From: Tanypteryx hageni | Taxonomy: Eukaryota; Arthropoda; Insecta; Odonata; Petaluridae | Length of the DNA: 64,000 nt | Assembly: GCA_028673005.1 (NCBI GenBank) | Contig: CM054116.1 | Span: forward strand, 69,019,315-69,083,314 | Reading direction: 5' to 3' | Shown: positions 48,141-60,430 of the stretch, piece after piece | How positions within the stretch are numbered: position 1 is the first letter of the stretch | How the letters are laid out: each line of letters begins with the position of its first letter | The notes under the pieces: model-generated | Told to the model about the DNA's origin: nothing | Database searches by the model: none | Seen by the model: the letters and a program-made list of their open reading frames with translations, nothing else | Position numbers and translations under genes: made by a program

Positions 48141-48748
48141 CGATTTTTCTCTCGAATTTCGATCGAATGGAATTATTACGAATAAAATTCCTGACTCACT
48201 TATTCTTCCACGGAGTTGAGACGAATTAATTTAGCGACAGTTTCCGGAGGAGAATGTTAGACGGCGAGTGGTCTCTCGTTTATGCAAAGGCGGATATGAC
48301 TTCGCAACAATGGTTCCAATTTGTCAGATTTGATACATTTCGCTTATAAAGAGAGAGAGTACCGGACGAGAGAAATGGACGATTTGTATGTCGCCTCAGT
48401 AACTTGTGATATTTCATTAGGTCTCTTCATTTTGAGAAATAAAATATAATACAAGTAATTAGGGTTACGTTTTCTTCACCTGAGTGCTTTTATTTAACAA
48501 CTTCCGCGTTTAGAGGATCCAAACATATTCTCTATATTTTAAACGGATGACCGTTCATTTTAGGCAATTTTTTCATAAAGAAAGTGTAAGATACTTCACT
48601 TTGAGATAATTATTTATGTTTGCGGAAGAAATAAAATTAACTGAACTTAAAAAACACCTATAAAGGCAAATCTATTTGTATGAGAATACTACGTTTGTAA
48701 AACTTGTAAAAGTTATATGTATCGTCCAACAAATGTTGAGGTGTTAGC
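48141..48748. other. no gene seen
   Basis: AT-rich sequence with nothing recognisable between the GA-rich tract and the hAT end. Confidence 0.55.
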
Positions 48749-50590
48749 CAGGGCCGGCCCAAGGCGTGAGCAACGTGGGCAAAAGCCACAGGCGGCCGGA
48801 TCTGAGGGCGGCCTCCTTGTTGCGAACAAATTGGAACTACGGTTTATATTAAAATATCGAGTGTAAGGGTCGAAAGGGAACTTAAGTTCCAATGACTTTT
48901 GGATTCTCGTATATTTGTTTGTGAACGTAATCCCGATATGGTTTCAAGTGCCTCGCCAACTCTAGTTTGAGTAAGGAGTTCTTTGCGTGTATGAGTCATG
49001 CTCAGGGCATAATTTCATTGAAAGAATAAACAAATGTGTTGTGTGAATCTCATCGCTCTTTTCTTCTCGCGCACCCAAATTCTCTTTTATCGTCACGATC
49101 ATTCAGTTCTTTCATTGCCTTGAGTGAGGAAAGTAGTACTGTCTTCGAACTAGGATTAGCATTTTGGATATTTTGCACAAGTATTTTAATGGAGTATTTT
49201 GTCATAAAACTATATTTTCACGTTGACCGTTCAATATTTAAAACGGTGATACATCTCATGACCAAAGATAGAGTACACAGTGTTACATATTTTGGAAAGA
49301 AAAGGTCTCCCTGCACAGCTAAAACAGTTAAATTTTCCAAAAGAGAATAACAAAAGATTTTTTCATGTATCCTGTTACGCTCGAGTATTGAGCAATGGCG
49401 AGCGAATTAATAGGCAATGTTTGGTTTATTCGTACTCAAATGATACAGTGATTTGTTTTTGTTGTTAATTATTTTGTAATTCTAAATTTTCTTTAACTTA
49501 GGAGAGAAATAACGTATGGAAACATATCTTTGGTTCTGTACTGTCACGAAAGAAGCCAAGAACATTATAATTGTTTCCAATACGGTTAGAATTCGAGAAA
49601 ATACTTAAAACTGATCTTATATTGATAATGATAATCGAATTATTAGCCGAGTTTCAGGAAGTTATGAAAAGGCACCTCAATAGAATCAAAAGCAAAGATA
49701 CTCATACATCTTACCTAGGAAAAACAGTTCAAAACGAATTTATAGCCCTATTAGGAAATAAAATTAAAGACACCGTTTTAAATCAAATAAAAAAGGTAAA
49801 TATTTTTCGATTATAATATATTGTACCCCATATATCTCCCATTCAGAACAAATGACTTTAATCATAAGATAAGTAAACACACAAGAGAGGAACACTGGAT
49901 TACGTGACATATACAAATAGAAGAACGATTTATTTGCTTTGTAAGCATCCAAAATTCCAATGATGCAGGAATGGCAGCAATAACTTTGAGAAAGCTTGAA
50001 GAACTAAATTTAAATTCGAAGGATATGCGTGGGCAGGGGTATGATAATGGATCCAATGCGAGAGGGAAAAATTGGGAAGTTCAAACTTTGACTAGGAATC
50101 AGTACCCACGAGTTTTTTGTACCTTGTAGCGCCCATTCTTAAATATAGTTTTTAATGATGCCGTCAATTGTAACATGGAAGCTGTTCAGTTTTTTTAAAC
50201 AATACAATACGTTTATAATTTTTTTCTATCAACCGCTGGAACATTCGTTTGAAACGTTTCTTATTTTACTGTAAAACCTTTAATTGCAACTCGCTGAGAA
50301 AGTCGTGTGGACGCTGTGATTTATGAAGTCCTGACGTCCATTTCTCAAGATATTATACTTTTGGGATAACAGGGCACCAAAACCAGGGTTGAGGCAAGAG
50401 ATATCGCTAGAAAAATATGCTTCTTTGAATTTATCTGCAGCATTGTGGTTTGGTTCGATATTTTGTACCAAATTGATATTTCTAGTAAGTTTCTACAAGA
50501 AATTTCAATAGATATACATAGTTGCGGCTCTAAAGTCATTAAGTCCGACTTTTTTTTAGATGCACCTTAGACAAGTCAAATTAAACATTT
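48749..50590 (+). mobile_element. right-truncated hAT element, ZMYM/DUF4371 type
   Basis: The left end CAGGGCCGGCCCAAGGCGTG, with GGCGGCC-type subterminal strings at 48792-48810, is a common hAT terminus. Transposase coding similarity on the plus strand begins near 49280 and fades near 50580. No matching right terminal repeat was found; a different tandem repeat starts at about 50600, so the right side has probably been lost or replaced. Confidence 0.75.
49280..50580 (+). pseudogene. hAT transposase remnant, ZMYM1/DUF4371-like
   Basis: Pieces occur in the right order over three frames. At 49340-49465, FPKENNKRFFHVSCYARVLS and NGERINRQCLVYSYSNDTV, then ICFCC, matches the TTF-type zinc-finger segment. 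At 49620-49800, LIELLAEFQEVMKRHLN-like sequence, then GKTVQNEFIALLGNKI and [10 protein letters not shown] is the DUF4371 start. At 50022-50165, DMRGQGYDNGSNARGKN, then FNDAVNCNMEAVQFF carries the conserved G-Q-x-Y-D-N-G-x-N motif. Near 50290, RESRVDA-like sequence follows in another frame, and near 50420-50480 WFDILYQIDISSKFLQ. Stops and frameshifts are frequent and the dimerisation domain is missing. It is inactive. The other ZMYM-type remnant in this window (33.5 kb) keeps the opposite, C-terminal part. Confidence 0.87.
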
Positions 50591-50599
50591 TAGGGAAAT

Positions 50600-51215
50600 A
50601 ATTCATAAAGTTTTGAAACTTGGCACACTTGTCTGTTAGGGCAACCTAACTTACATATCGAAAGTTTACATGCCTGACGTGTCCGCGTCGGCAGTTTTGG
50701 CGCCCAACTGCCGCTGGAGCACGACCTGCGACTGGCCTTTCGCGAATAACTCGGAAACGGTAAAATATACAGCAAAATTGTACTTCAACAAACTTGTATA
50801 AAATAAAATTTTCTATAAGAAAGGTTCATTGCATTTTTTTCTATTGCAATAGTATAACAGAAAATGAGCGTTGTTTGCGGAACGACCGGTCAAATTAGAC
50901 ACTTTTGACGGTTAGTGGAATTAATTCACATAAAGTTTTGAAACTTGGCAGATTTGTTTGGTAGGACAGCCTAACGAACATATCAAATGTTGGCATGCCT
51001 GTCGTGTACGTGTCGGCCGCTATGACGTCAAAATGGCCACCGGATCACGTCCCGCGACTGGTCTTTTGCGAATAACTCGGAAACGGTCAAATCAACGGCG
51101 AAACTGTACGTAGACAAACTTGTAGAAAATAAAATTTCCTACAAGAAAGGTCCTTTGCAGTTATTTTGTTATTGCGATGGTATAGCAGAAAATGAGCGTT
51201 TTTTTATGTAACGCA
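50600..51215. repeat. two-copy tandem duplication, unit about 326 bp
   Basis: The copies start with AATTCATAAAGTTTTGAAAC (about 50602) and AATTCACATAAAGTTTTGAA (about 50926). Later matched blocks include GCGAATAACTCGGAAACGGT (50742 and 51068) and AGAAAATGAGCGTT near 50860 and 51187. The copies differ by many substitutions. No coding signal. It follows directly on the truncated hAT. Confidence 0.8.
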
Positions 51216-51338
51216 GGCCGCGCGGTCTTAAAATCAAGTATTGTGAGCTCGTTATTACTTATGTTAAGTAATTGCAATAAACAGTGGATTAGTGCCTAAA
51301 GGGGATACCACTATAAAAAACGCGTTTGGAGCTCTATC

Positions 51339-51420
51339 AAAGAGAGCTGCTTCACAGCTGAAATGCGCATCTGTTTTTTATAACCTTGTTGTGGCTATTG
51401 GAGATACCTGGCAAGTACCT
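51339..51420. mobile_element. fragment of the foldback MITE family seen at 11.6 kb
   Basis: GAAATGCGCATCTG, then ATAACCTTGTTGTGGCTATT and GGAGATACC match the right half of the 11597-11915 element (GAAATGCGCATATG, ACAACCTTGTTATGGCTATC, GGAGATACC). Only one arm is present. A CT dinucleotide run follows. Confidence 0.65.
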
Positions 51421-52356
51421 CTCTCTCTCTCTTTGTTGGCTTGGTAAGTAGTTTTACCACAAATATAGGCCGTCCCTCGTGATAACACCCACGTTCCCGG
51501 CCGGTCAGAAAGTGCTCAATTAAAGTGCTTTTTCTTATATATAGTTTCTGTGCGTAGTCACACGTCTTCTTCCGTTAGCTTTAGATAATCGCCGTTTGAC
51601 AAGTTCTCAGGAATATATTTTAGATGTGTTATTAGAGACTAAAAATATCAATTAAAAGTTGACACAGTGAGGCTCTCGTTGAAATAGCATGAACCTTAAA
51701 CTTGAACCCAGACTTTCCCTACCGAGGTTTTGTGGGACTGTGGAGGGGCGCAGCTGGTTGTTAGGGGTCCCGCGAGAATCATAGTTTAAAAAAAAATAAA
51801 TCAAGGATTTCCATAGGTCAATCGGGCAATCATTATATGATGATGACATGATGCGGTTAAATCCCGGCACGGGTAGGGAACGGATTCATTCCGTAAAAAA
51901 CGGATTTTTTCGGAAAACGGACATTTGCTGTATACTTAAAGGATTTCATTTAACATTTATGTAAAAAGTCGATATTCATGTTTCTAAGAAAACGTATTGC
52001 TTATCGGTTTGGAGCTTTGAAGAGCAGTTCTAAAAAGTTGCTTGCTTCACAAATCTTACCTTCACAGATTTTTCCTTCTATTTGAAAGAGGGATGTATTT
52101 TATGCTGCGAATATTTAAGGGTAGATTTTCGGGACTGAATTAGAATTCTGGCGGCACCTAGCGCTTTACCGAACGTCTTTACATACAGACTTCACAATCT
52201 GTCTCAAAACAGTCTTTTCTTTAAAACGGTATTACGTAACAACAGGATTTTAGTGTACCGACAAACGAATTCGTCCAAATGTTGTGATACCCGTATTAAC
52301 AAATATACAACGTTGTTTCAAAATGTACAAAGATTCTATACTTTATACTATACTAA
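51421..52356. other. no gene seen
   Basis: Mixed sequence with no recognisable gene or repeat. Confidence 0.55.
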
Positions 52357-52692
52357 ACTATACTATACTATACTATACTATACTATACTATACTATACTA
52401 TACTATACTATACTATACTATACTATACTATACTATACTATACTATACTATACTATACTATACTATACTATACTATACTATACTATACTATACTATACTA
52501 TACTATACTATACTATACTATACTATACTATACTATACTATACTATACTATACTATACTATACTATACTATACTATACTATACTATACTATACTATACTA
52601 TACTATACTATACTATACTATACTATACTATACTATACTATACTATACTATACTATACTATACTATACTATACTATACTATACTATACTATA
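52357..52692 (+). repeat. pure (TACTA)n microsatellite, about 67 units
   Basis: About 335 bp of perfect pentanucleotide repeat with imperfect units just before it (from 52340). Because 5 is not a multiple of 3, all three plus-strand frames read the same five codons and stay open (repeating Ile-Leu-Tyr-Tyr-Thr), while the minus strand has TAG stops. The resulting long frames are not genes. Confidence 0.97.
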
Positions 52693-53529
52693 ATGGATTA
52701 GCGTGCTAACATATATGTTGGGAGTCATTGATCAAACCTCTAGAAATAAGATATATACCAGGTGCCCAAACGATTAGTTAACCATTGGAAATCAAAGAGC
52801 TAGATATAGAGACAAAATTTTGTGCCATTAATCTCACAAGGAACTTGTCAATCACGCCACAGTGCCAATGCGTAGAAAACCGCGCCCCATACAACCACGT
52901 CGGCGAAACTGGACGGGTTAGCAGCTCGCTAAGTGTACGGCCCGGCCCTCCTCATCCTTAGCATCCCAGTTAAAAACCCGACCGATGCATAGAGTAGGCT
53001 GCAAATTCGGCAGGCTGTTAGGCGGGGTATTTAGTCATACGCGTGAACGTTTTCCCCGTAGCGGGTGCCGTAAAGAGGGGAGTCAAAGACGTCGTTGACG
53101 GAGTTTACTTCCCCCCCCCCTTTCTCTCTACAAAGGTCCGAGTGCGCGGAAGGTGTGAGGTTTTATTTTTTTAGGTTGAAGGGTTCTTGTGCGAATGTAT
53201 GTATGTGTTTCCGAGCCGTGTTAAGCGAGGAAGAGGAGAGAGATAGGAAAAATTATGAGAGGGGACGTGGGGGACATGAGGGTCCCGACGAATGGCGAAG
53301 TCTGAGATACGGGTGGGAATTGGGAAAGGGAGGGCTTTCACGTTTGAAGAGAGAAAGAGGAGGGATATGGAGAGAGAGAAAGAGGGAGATGGAATAGGGA
53401 GAGAGAAAGAGAGAGCGGCGGAGAAATAATGAAGGGGTTTATGTGGAGTGGCGACTGAGGAAGAGTGGGAAGAGGGCGAACCGGCCTGAAAAGGGGATGA
53501 TAATGAGACATTTCTCCCGTTACAGTGCT

Positions 53530-53568
<39 letters not shown>

Positions 53569-56500
53569 TGTGTGCGCGTTTGAAGATACCTACCACGCCG
53601 ATCTCTCGAAACTTCAAGCGTTTATCTCACATACAGATGATTTCCCTAAAAGACGCTGTTTCGAAACGACTCTGAGGAAATGATAAAAAAGGTGAGCCCC
53701 CGGAGATCGTAGCGGTGAGAGAGTTCGAAGAGGGAGTCGGGGTTATAGCGGAGGAAGACTTTTCATAGGATTCCTTTCAGCGTTCAGCTATCTCGCAGCA
53801 GTGATCGTGAAGCCGTGCTTCGGTGGAGGACGGAGGACAGAAAAGGAATCTTGAAGAGGGAGAAGAGGAAGAGGTGGCGTGTCGAATAGAGGAGAGAGAG
53901 GGAAGAGATGCAAAGAGGTGTGGTGAAGGGAGAGAGGGAGGTAGGACTCCATGAGCAAAGCAAAGGGTTCTTGGCGGCTTATTTTGCCGCCAACCAAGCT
54001 TCCGCTTTAATTATGGTGAGTCAATTAATTGGGAGAGAGAGAGAGAGAGAGGTGGTGTGGGGGTGTAGAGTTGGGTGGAGGATGCGAGGCGGCGGAGGAG
54101 GGGTGATGGAGAGGGTGTGAAAGAGTTGCGTGGCAACGAATAGAAGTGAAAGGAGAGAAGTAGAGAGAGAGAGAGAGAGAAAGAGAGAGGGAAGAAACAA
54201 ATACGACTCGAAGGACGGACGAGTTAAGGATATTGCGATTTAAAAAAGCAAAACTGTAGAATATATCTACCATTGGAATCTCAAGAAAAGATAACAATAA
54301 TACGAAGCGTAATTCAATAGAAAATTATCGAGTTCGCCTTAGGTTCAAATTCAAATGCCAATGGCCATAATTATTTTTTTAATTTGATGACTGTGGGAGA
54401 GACATATTGTTTCAATTTAATTTAATTTATTTCGAAGTATAGAAAATTTCTTTCGTATGCCTTCAGCTTGATGAAAAATACTGATAACGGGAAAATATCT
54501 TCTTCAACTAACCGGATATTTGCATTATTGACGGTCAATATCTACAAATTCTGTCGCCTATGCTTTACCGTTTTTTGTTTGTAATTATCCTTGCTGACGT
54601 CTGGGTAACGCTATTTCTGTTTCTTAGATTCCTGACATTTTATTATTGTTTCATACATTAATCGGGAAATACACAGCGGCCACATTTATCTTCATTACTC
54701 AGTTGACAAAACTTCCTTGGATGCCTTCAGATTCACAGCGAAGTTCTGCGATGTCACAGATTCTCGTGACCACAGAATAACATACTATTTAGCGTGTGCA
54801 AAGTTTTATCGACTGATAATCAAATTAATTTATTAATATGTATTAGAGGATACAAAAATCAAAGTAATTATACACTCTATTAAACCGTTATCTAACTAGA
54901 AAATGTGCATAGATTACTGAATAAAATTAAGGAGCACGATTGTTATTTAATGGCTGTTACAAGCTTTTAATGTTAAACGTCTCGTGCTTAGTTTGCTTAA
55001 ACGGCGCTCGCTATAATCTACGCGAAACTCATTCGAACTATTTATTTGCGTCAGGTATTAGTGATTAAGACGAATATTTAAGAAGTCAGATTCGATCTCT
55101 TGGTTCTCATTATATAACGACGGGCGTACCTTCTCTCCCTTTCTCTCTCTCCCCCACTTCTCCAAGAGGCGTATACGTCGCTTTATCAGTCAACTCCGGA
55201 CGATCAAAAGAAAGATGTCTCACCTCTCTGCACAATAGACTAATGAGAAATTATTTAAAATTTCCATGTGGCGACGATGACGGATTAGGCGAGACGACCG
55301 TTTGACAAAACGCGACTCCTCCCACCATTGAGGGAGTTGAAAGATAGGGAGAGAGAGAAAGAAAAGTTCTAGAAATTTTTATCCATCCTCCAATCAACCA
55401 TACAACACCTCAGACGTCACGAAAGCGTTAGAACGCACCCACACAGGTGCGCGCACGCACGCACTCTGGGTCATTATCGCACCGCCGCGTTAACGCACCA
55501 ATGAAAGGTGAGCATCAATGAAAGGTGAAATCACACGCGCGGGAAAATGAAAAGGGAAGAGACGAGAGGAGATAGAGGATTGAGATAAAGAGGGGGGAAT
55601 GAGAGTGAGATTAAGAGGAGAGAGAGGGAGGGGAAGGTAGTGAAGGGTAAGGATATATATATATATATATATACATAGAGAGAGAGAGAAGGGGTTGAAG
55701 GCGTCACGGCGTGAGGTCATTCGTTTCGAACATAAAGAGATGGATGGGGCGACAGGCTCGGGGATTGGGAAGAGATGGAGAGAGAGAGAAAGGACGTCGC
55801 AAGAGATCAAAGGGATACTGTAAAATAAAAAAGGGAGGGGTCCGTCCGTCGTGGGGTTTCCCTTTCTCTCTCTCTCCCGTTCGAAATTTAAAAAATATAA
55901 AAAAATCATCTCGTGGCTGCGAGTCCTCCCTCTCTCAATAACTCCTGCACGCGCTTTTTATTTTATTCCTCAGAGCTACGTGTCGGGTCATACGCGGAGC
56001 CGCCGCTAGGGCGGCGCCCCGTTCGCCCGTGACTCCTTGAGCGCGGGAGATGTAGGGGTGGAGAGAGAGAGAGAGAGATAGACGGGAGGGAGGCGCGTTA
56101 GGGGTCTTTCTTCGGAGGCGTTGCGGCGGAAATCATTTCTCGAAACGAGTGCGCTAGCGGCTGACTCCCGGGGTCGCATTATTAAGGAGCGTGAGGATGG
56201 AAGAGGGTTTGGGAGGAAGAGGAGAGAGGGGAATGGGAGTGGTGGCAGTGTAAAGGGGATCGGGGTAGGGGAGGCGTGTCTCGGAAAGAGAGAAGGAAAA
56301 TATGACGGGATAATTTAACAGGAAAGTGCGCTCTGCCTCCTACTACTACTCCCATAATGAATATATTTAATACTAATTGTCCCTATCTAGATGGGTTGAC
56401 GAATGGGGACTGGTCCTCTGCTGCGCGTCTTTGTTTTATCAGGACTTAATGACCACTAAAAGGAATGTTTGGCGAGGTCGCATCGGATGACTTGGTTAGG

Positions 56501-57706
56501 ATAGTTTAAAAAAAAATCGACGTTTACTTAGCGTAAATTCATTTGCCTTGATGAGGATCAAGTTAAAGACGATTTAACTCTGTTGTGTTTATATGCTCGC
56601 TTGTTGGTTCGGCTATTCTTGGTTAATGGCGATTCTAATTTGTTCTCCGTTCCAAAATCGTCATATAAAACGGTATTTTTGAAACGCTTTTAACATCTCT
56701 TGTTGATTTGACAATAATAAATGACTAAACTAATCCTGAGTTTCTAAATTGAGACAGTGGATGGGGGAACTTAATGAATTCCGAAAGATTTAATCAATAG
56801 AAGATGTAAAAATAATAGTAAATGTGTACTTGTATATATCATATGATAGCATTTTATTCATATGGAACTAGAGCTAAATATAGAGATGCATATGTTAAAC
56901 ATACGGAAATTTTGTTGTCGTTCAAATACTATACTAGCACTTTATCGATCCAGAGAAGGTGATTTAATTTATTCCGTGATTCAAATAATGTAGACAACAA
57001 CCGATTGTCCAGGTTTATTTGCACGTGTAAAAAAGTCAACAGATATATCCTTTATTCGATTTCTTAAAAGTTTGTGAATTTATCGCCGATTAGTCAGTCG
57101 CTTCACTCAATGTAGCTTTCTTGTTCGTCTGTTTCACTGCAACCCTTTCCTTAGACCGGAAACCGCACGTCGCTCCGCACGCACCGTCGCTGAAGCAACC
57201 AATGAGTTCCAAACTCCGGGTCCTTCGTGCCGACAATCCTTTCGGAAGCGGAGGGGAGGACGAAAGAGATTTACGCGGGGGGCGTTCGCGCATGAAGCAG
57301 TCGCAATTATGGAGTCTATTAGCGCCATCAGTGGGGTGCGGAGAGAAGCTGCTGTGGGAGTGGGAAACGTTAGGGGCGAGAGAAAGAGGGCGAGGAAAAA
57401 GGAATGAGTGAGGAGGAAAGGGGTGAAGTAGAGAAGTGTGTGTGCGTGAGGGGAGGGGATGAGGTGTTTTGCGGAGCGACGACGCCCTCTGACGCAGGTA
57501 TGCTTCGAGAAAACTGCTCCGTCAACGCTATGGCGTCCAAACTCTGATTGAAAAAAGAAAGATAGATTTAATGCGGTGGTACTTCAAGATCGAGAGAGGT
57601 TCTGGTGATTTAAAATCACAACTGAAGACTAGCCAATCTTCGAGGCACACGCCATTATTACGGACTGCATTGAATATAAAGCATGTAACTCCAACATGTA
57701 CTTCTT
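52693..57706. other. no gene seen; GA-rich and CpG-bearing blocks
   Basis: 53100-53560 is GA-rich with a GA array at 53532-53562. 53690-54190 is GA-rich with a GA run at 54034-54050. 54300-55080 is AT-rich. 55330-55860 is GA-rich with a TA run (55652-55671). 55960-56330 is CpG-rich then GA-rich. 57100-57500 is CpG-bearing. Frames here are compositional. The islands at 56.0-56.3 and 57.1-57.5 kb are the least repeat-like DNA in this part, but I found no exon or promoter signal I could defend. Confidence 0.5.
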
Positions 57707-57742
57707 ACTTTCTCATATACGTAGTATATTGAGAAAGTATTG
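57707..57742. repeat. short palindrome
   Basis: TACTTTCTCATATACGTAG followed by TATATTGAGAAAGTA pairs as an inverted repeat (ACTTTCTC...GAGAAAGT) around the central TACGTA. It sits at the head of a dispersed-looking repeat that also has CTGT tetranucleotides at 57831-57848. Confidence 0.6.
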
Positions 57743-57884
57743 CTATCGTTAAAAAATTCGACTTCGAGATTTTGATGGAAATAGACGTTTCAGGTGTCCC
57801 TGGGTCCATAAAAGTTGTTTTCGCAATGCCGTCTGTCTGTCTGTCGGTCTGTTCGCCGTTCTAGGGCCCAAACGCGTACATAAA

Positions 57885-58445
57885 ATCGAATGATATCTCG
57901 TATTTGTGCAATATATCATCTTTTGCAGAACCATTTTTCATAAAAATGATATTGCACAAAAATTAAGGATAGTTTATTCTTGGCGATTTTTAGAAAATTT
58001 TGATTTACTCAAAAATGGCTCTAGAGAATTTGATTAAAATCAATCTAATTGTAGAGCCTGATGTCATGTAAGCCATATATCTCTTTAACACTCTATATGC
58101 CGTCCAGTGATATTACAATGTACGCTAAGCTACCTTACCTAAGACTTATGCCGCCACGCTTCCGCCGCGATCCATTCAAACTTTTACTACAGCCTTACGG
58201 TTAAACTAAACCAAATTATATCTCACAATTAGGGATATTATCATTCCTAAAAGACATTACGAAGAAATGGACGATATTGCGCAAAAATTAAGGGTACCTT
58301 ATTCTAGGATATTTTGAAACAAAATTCGATTTACTCAAAATTGGCTCAAAGGATTTCGATTAAAATCCATCCAATCGTACAGCCTGATGTCACAAATAAT
58401 AATAACTAAGCTATATGTCCCAAAAAGTTACTATATATCGTCCAG
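57885..58445. repeat. two-copy tandem duplication, unit about 325 bp
   Basis: Matched blocks include GATATTGCACAAAAATTAAG (57948) with GATATTGCGCAAAAATTAAG (58273), GATTTACTCAAAAATGGCTC (about 58000) with GATTTACTCAAAATTGGCTC (about 58329), AGAGCCTGATGTCA with ACAGCCTGATGTCA, and TATATGCCGTCCAGTGATAT with TATATATCGTCCAGTGGCAT. Divergence is considerable. No coding signal. Confidence 0.78.
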
Positions 58446-60240
58446 TGGCATTATTTCTGTACAAGAAGCTCAGCGCACACGTCAGAGGGGAGGGGGAACC
58501 CGGAGTTCCCTAGTATAAAATTCCATACTTCTCTGTTAACGCACTAGACGTAAGAGGTTGATGGTGTCAGTTGTTATGGTTCTGTTGCTACGCATTATTA
58601 ACATAATTGGCAGTGAATTACCAAGCACACAGAGTGAATTTCGGGGCAAAGAGTGTAGTGAGACCAAACGTCTATGAGAAAGTTTGGGGATAATTAATGT
58701 TTAATGATTGCTGTTTTCTGTGGAGGGAAGTAAGCGTTAGTCAAAAACATTTGTAGGATCATAGGATCACCACTGATCCAGTTAAGTGCAAAAATCTAAA
58801 ATTATATATAAATTTATTATTGTCAATGATGATTAGATATGCAAAAAACTTTTATGCATTCTGAAGCAATTCAGCTATTAAGTAAAATTATTCATTTTCA
58901 TGAAAATAATATTGACTAAAACATGCAAAATTATGATGTGTCCCTATATAGTTTAGCTAATGAATAAAAATTTCCATTTTCGCTGAAAGTTGATGAGATT
59001 AATTATTTCTGCGTTAATACTACATTTTCATTCTCAGCCGTACTTCCCATTTCACTTATAACTTCTTCGTGCGACGCTTTTACATCATATCACACCTTTC
59101 TTCCCACCTCTATCATTGTAAGAATACCGACTCGAATTTCTGCTGTCTTCTGGCAACATTGACTTGTTCTCCTTATCCCGCACCTTTAACTCTGATCTCA
59201 AATGTTACCTCAGACCCTTGAGTTTCTTACCCCATGTCCTGATGCCCCTTTCTTTTAAATTATTATGTCATATTTATTATTATGTTGTTATTTATTTGGT
59301 TGTTATATTCCAAAGTAAAAGGCGAAACATGGCTCTTTTTGGATATTGATAAATAAATGAATAAATATACAGTTCTGGTGAAAGATATAATCGCTATCAG
59401 AACGCACAACTACACCCGAATATCCAACCATATTATAGACAAGTGGAATAATGTACGCTTATTAAGCTAAGTTTCTTCTTGAAGTTTAGATGTTTTCACA
59501 AAAGCATGGAACGAATTCTTTGGCCATGATGTGTTTTCCCTATTTTTAACCACCATCCATCCTAAACTATGCCGAATAACAAAGTTTTACCCAAACAGAG
59601 TCATTTTTAGTTTTTTCTTCACAAAACCTTGCGCTAGTAGAGAAAACATCCTGAGTGCCCACATAGGGGTTTATGTAGGCACTCTGAATGTCTTGTAATA
59701 TACATACCAAATTCTCTCTTTAATCATAAAATGTGATGAATATGAATGTATCGAGTGTGAAAGCGGTGGAGTCCAGAAAACAATATTTTTCTCTCTTAAG
59801 ATTTCAGCAACTGCACAAAATAAACTAGAATACTACGTTTTACTTATTTTCATTTTACTGTAACGCATTGTATTATTTTTCACAAAAACTTGCCAAAATC
59901 TTAAAAATACGAAACATTGTAGTTTGGAGAATATGCTAATGTATTAGGAAAATAATTACTATATTTTTAATATGTTCAACAGCCACATTCATAATATATC
60001 TTGATGTTAAAACTAAACACATAAAAATCTTACGCTGATAATACATCACATGCTTTTACATTATTTTACTTTTTAGATATATTACTTCGTAAAAAGAATG
60101 CAAACAATACCTTTCTTCAAATGCTAACTCTGAATGCCATGCAAAATGAACACATTTTAGTAAGGTGGATTTATTTTGAGTAAAATTTTGTATTCGTTTC
60201 GATTAATTAAACTAAGAGAAGGATTTTGTGTCTTACCTTA
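58446..60240. other. no gene seen
   Basis: AT-rich. The end of 59040-59370 (a Leu/Phe-rich frame followed by GATAAATAAATGAATAAATA) could be the 3' end of an unrecognised LINE, but no conserved block proves it. A 12-bp hairpin is listed separately. Confidence 0.5.
59654..59683. repeat. 12-bp-arm hairpin
   Basis: AGTGCCCACATA and TATGTAGGCACT pair at 11 of 12 positions around a 6-base loop (GGGGTT). Too short to classify; it may be a remnant of a foldback element. Confidence 0.7.
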
Positions 60241-60430
60241 CTTACTCTTATATTTAGAGAAACTTCTGACAATCTTTGTTTTCAACAATTCCCTTGCGCA
60301 TTATAATCGGAAAATTACGGCACATGTAAGGCAGCCAAAGTTTTAAAGAGCCGTATGTCAATTCTCAAAGCGCAGCCGGTTGGCCACACCTGGATCTGGT
60401 CTAAATCTCGGTCTTAAATAGAGTCGGATT
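60241..60430 (-). repeat. left arm of an inverted duplication; contains a truncated hAT MITE
   Basis: Reverse-complement match to 63548-63758 over nearly its whole length. Shared blocks include AACTTCTGACAATCTTTGTT, TATAATCGGAAAATTACGG, GGTTGGCCACACCTG and CTTAAATAGAGTCGGATT. The hAT terminus (CAGGTGTGGCCAACCGG, read on the minus strand from about 60391) lies inside it, and the copy stops short of the second terminus. The match continues about 40 bp beyond the hAT terminus, so the flank was duplicated together with the element. Confidence 0.85.

Noticed and set aside
52253..52709. Two plus-strand frames of more than 140 residues
   Set aside because: They simply read the (TACTA)n microsatellite, which has no stop codon in any plus frame.
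59040..59370. Possible 3' end of another LINE
   Set aside because: Only a Leu/Phe-rich frame and an AATA-repeat tail; no conserved LINE block could be identified.
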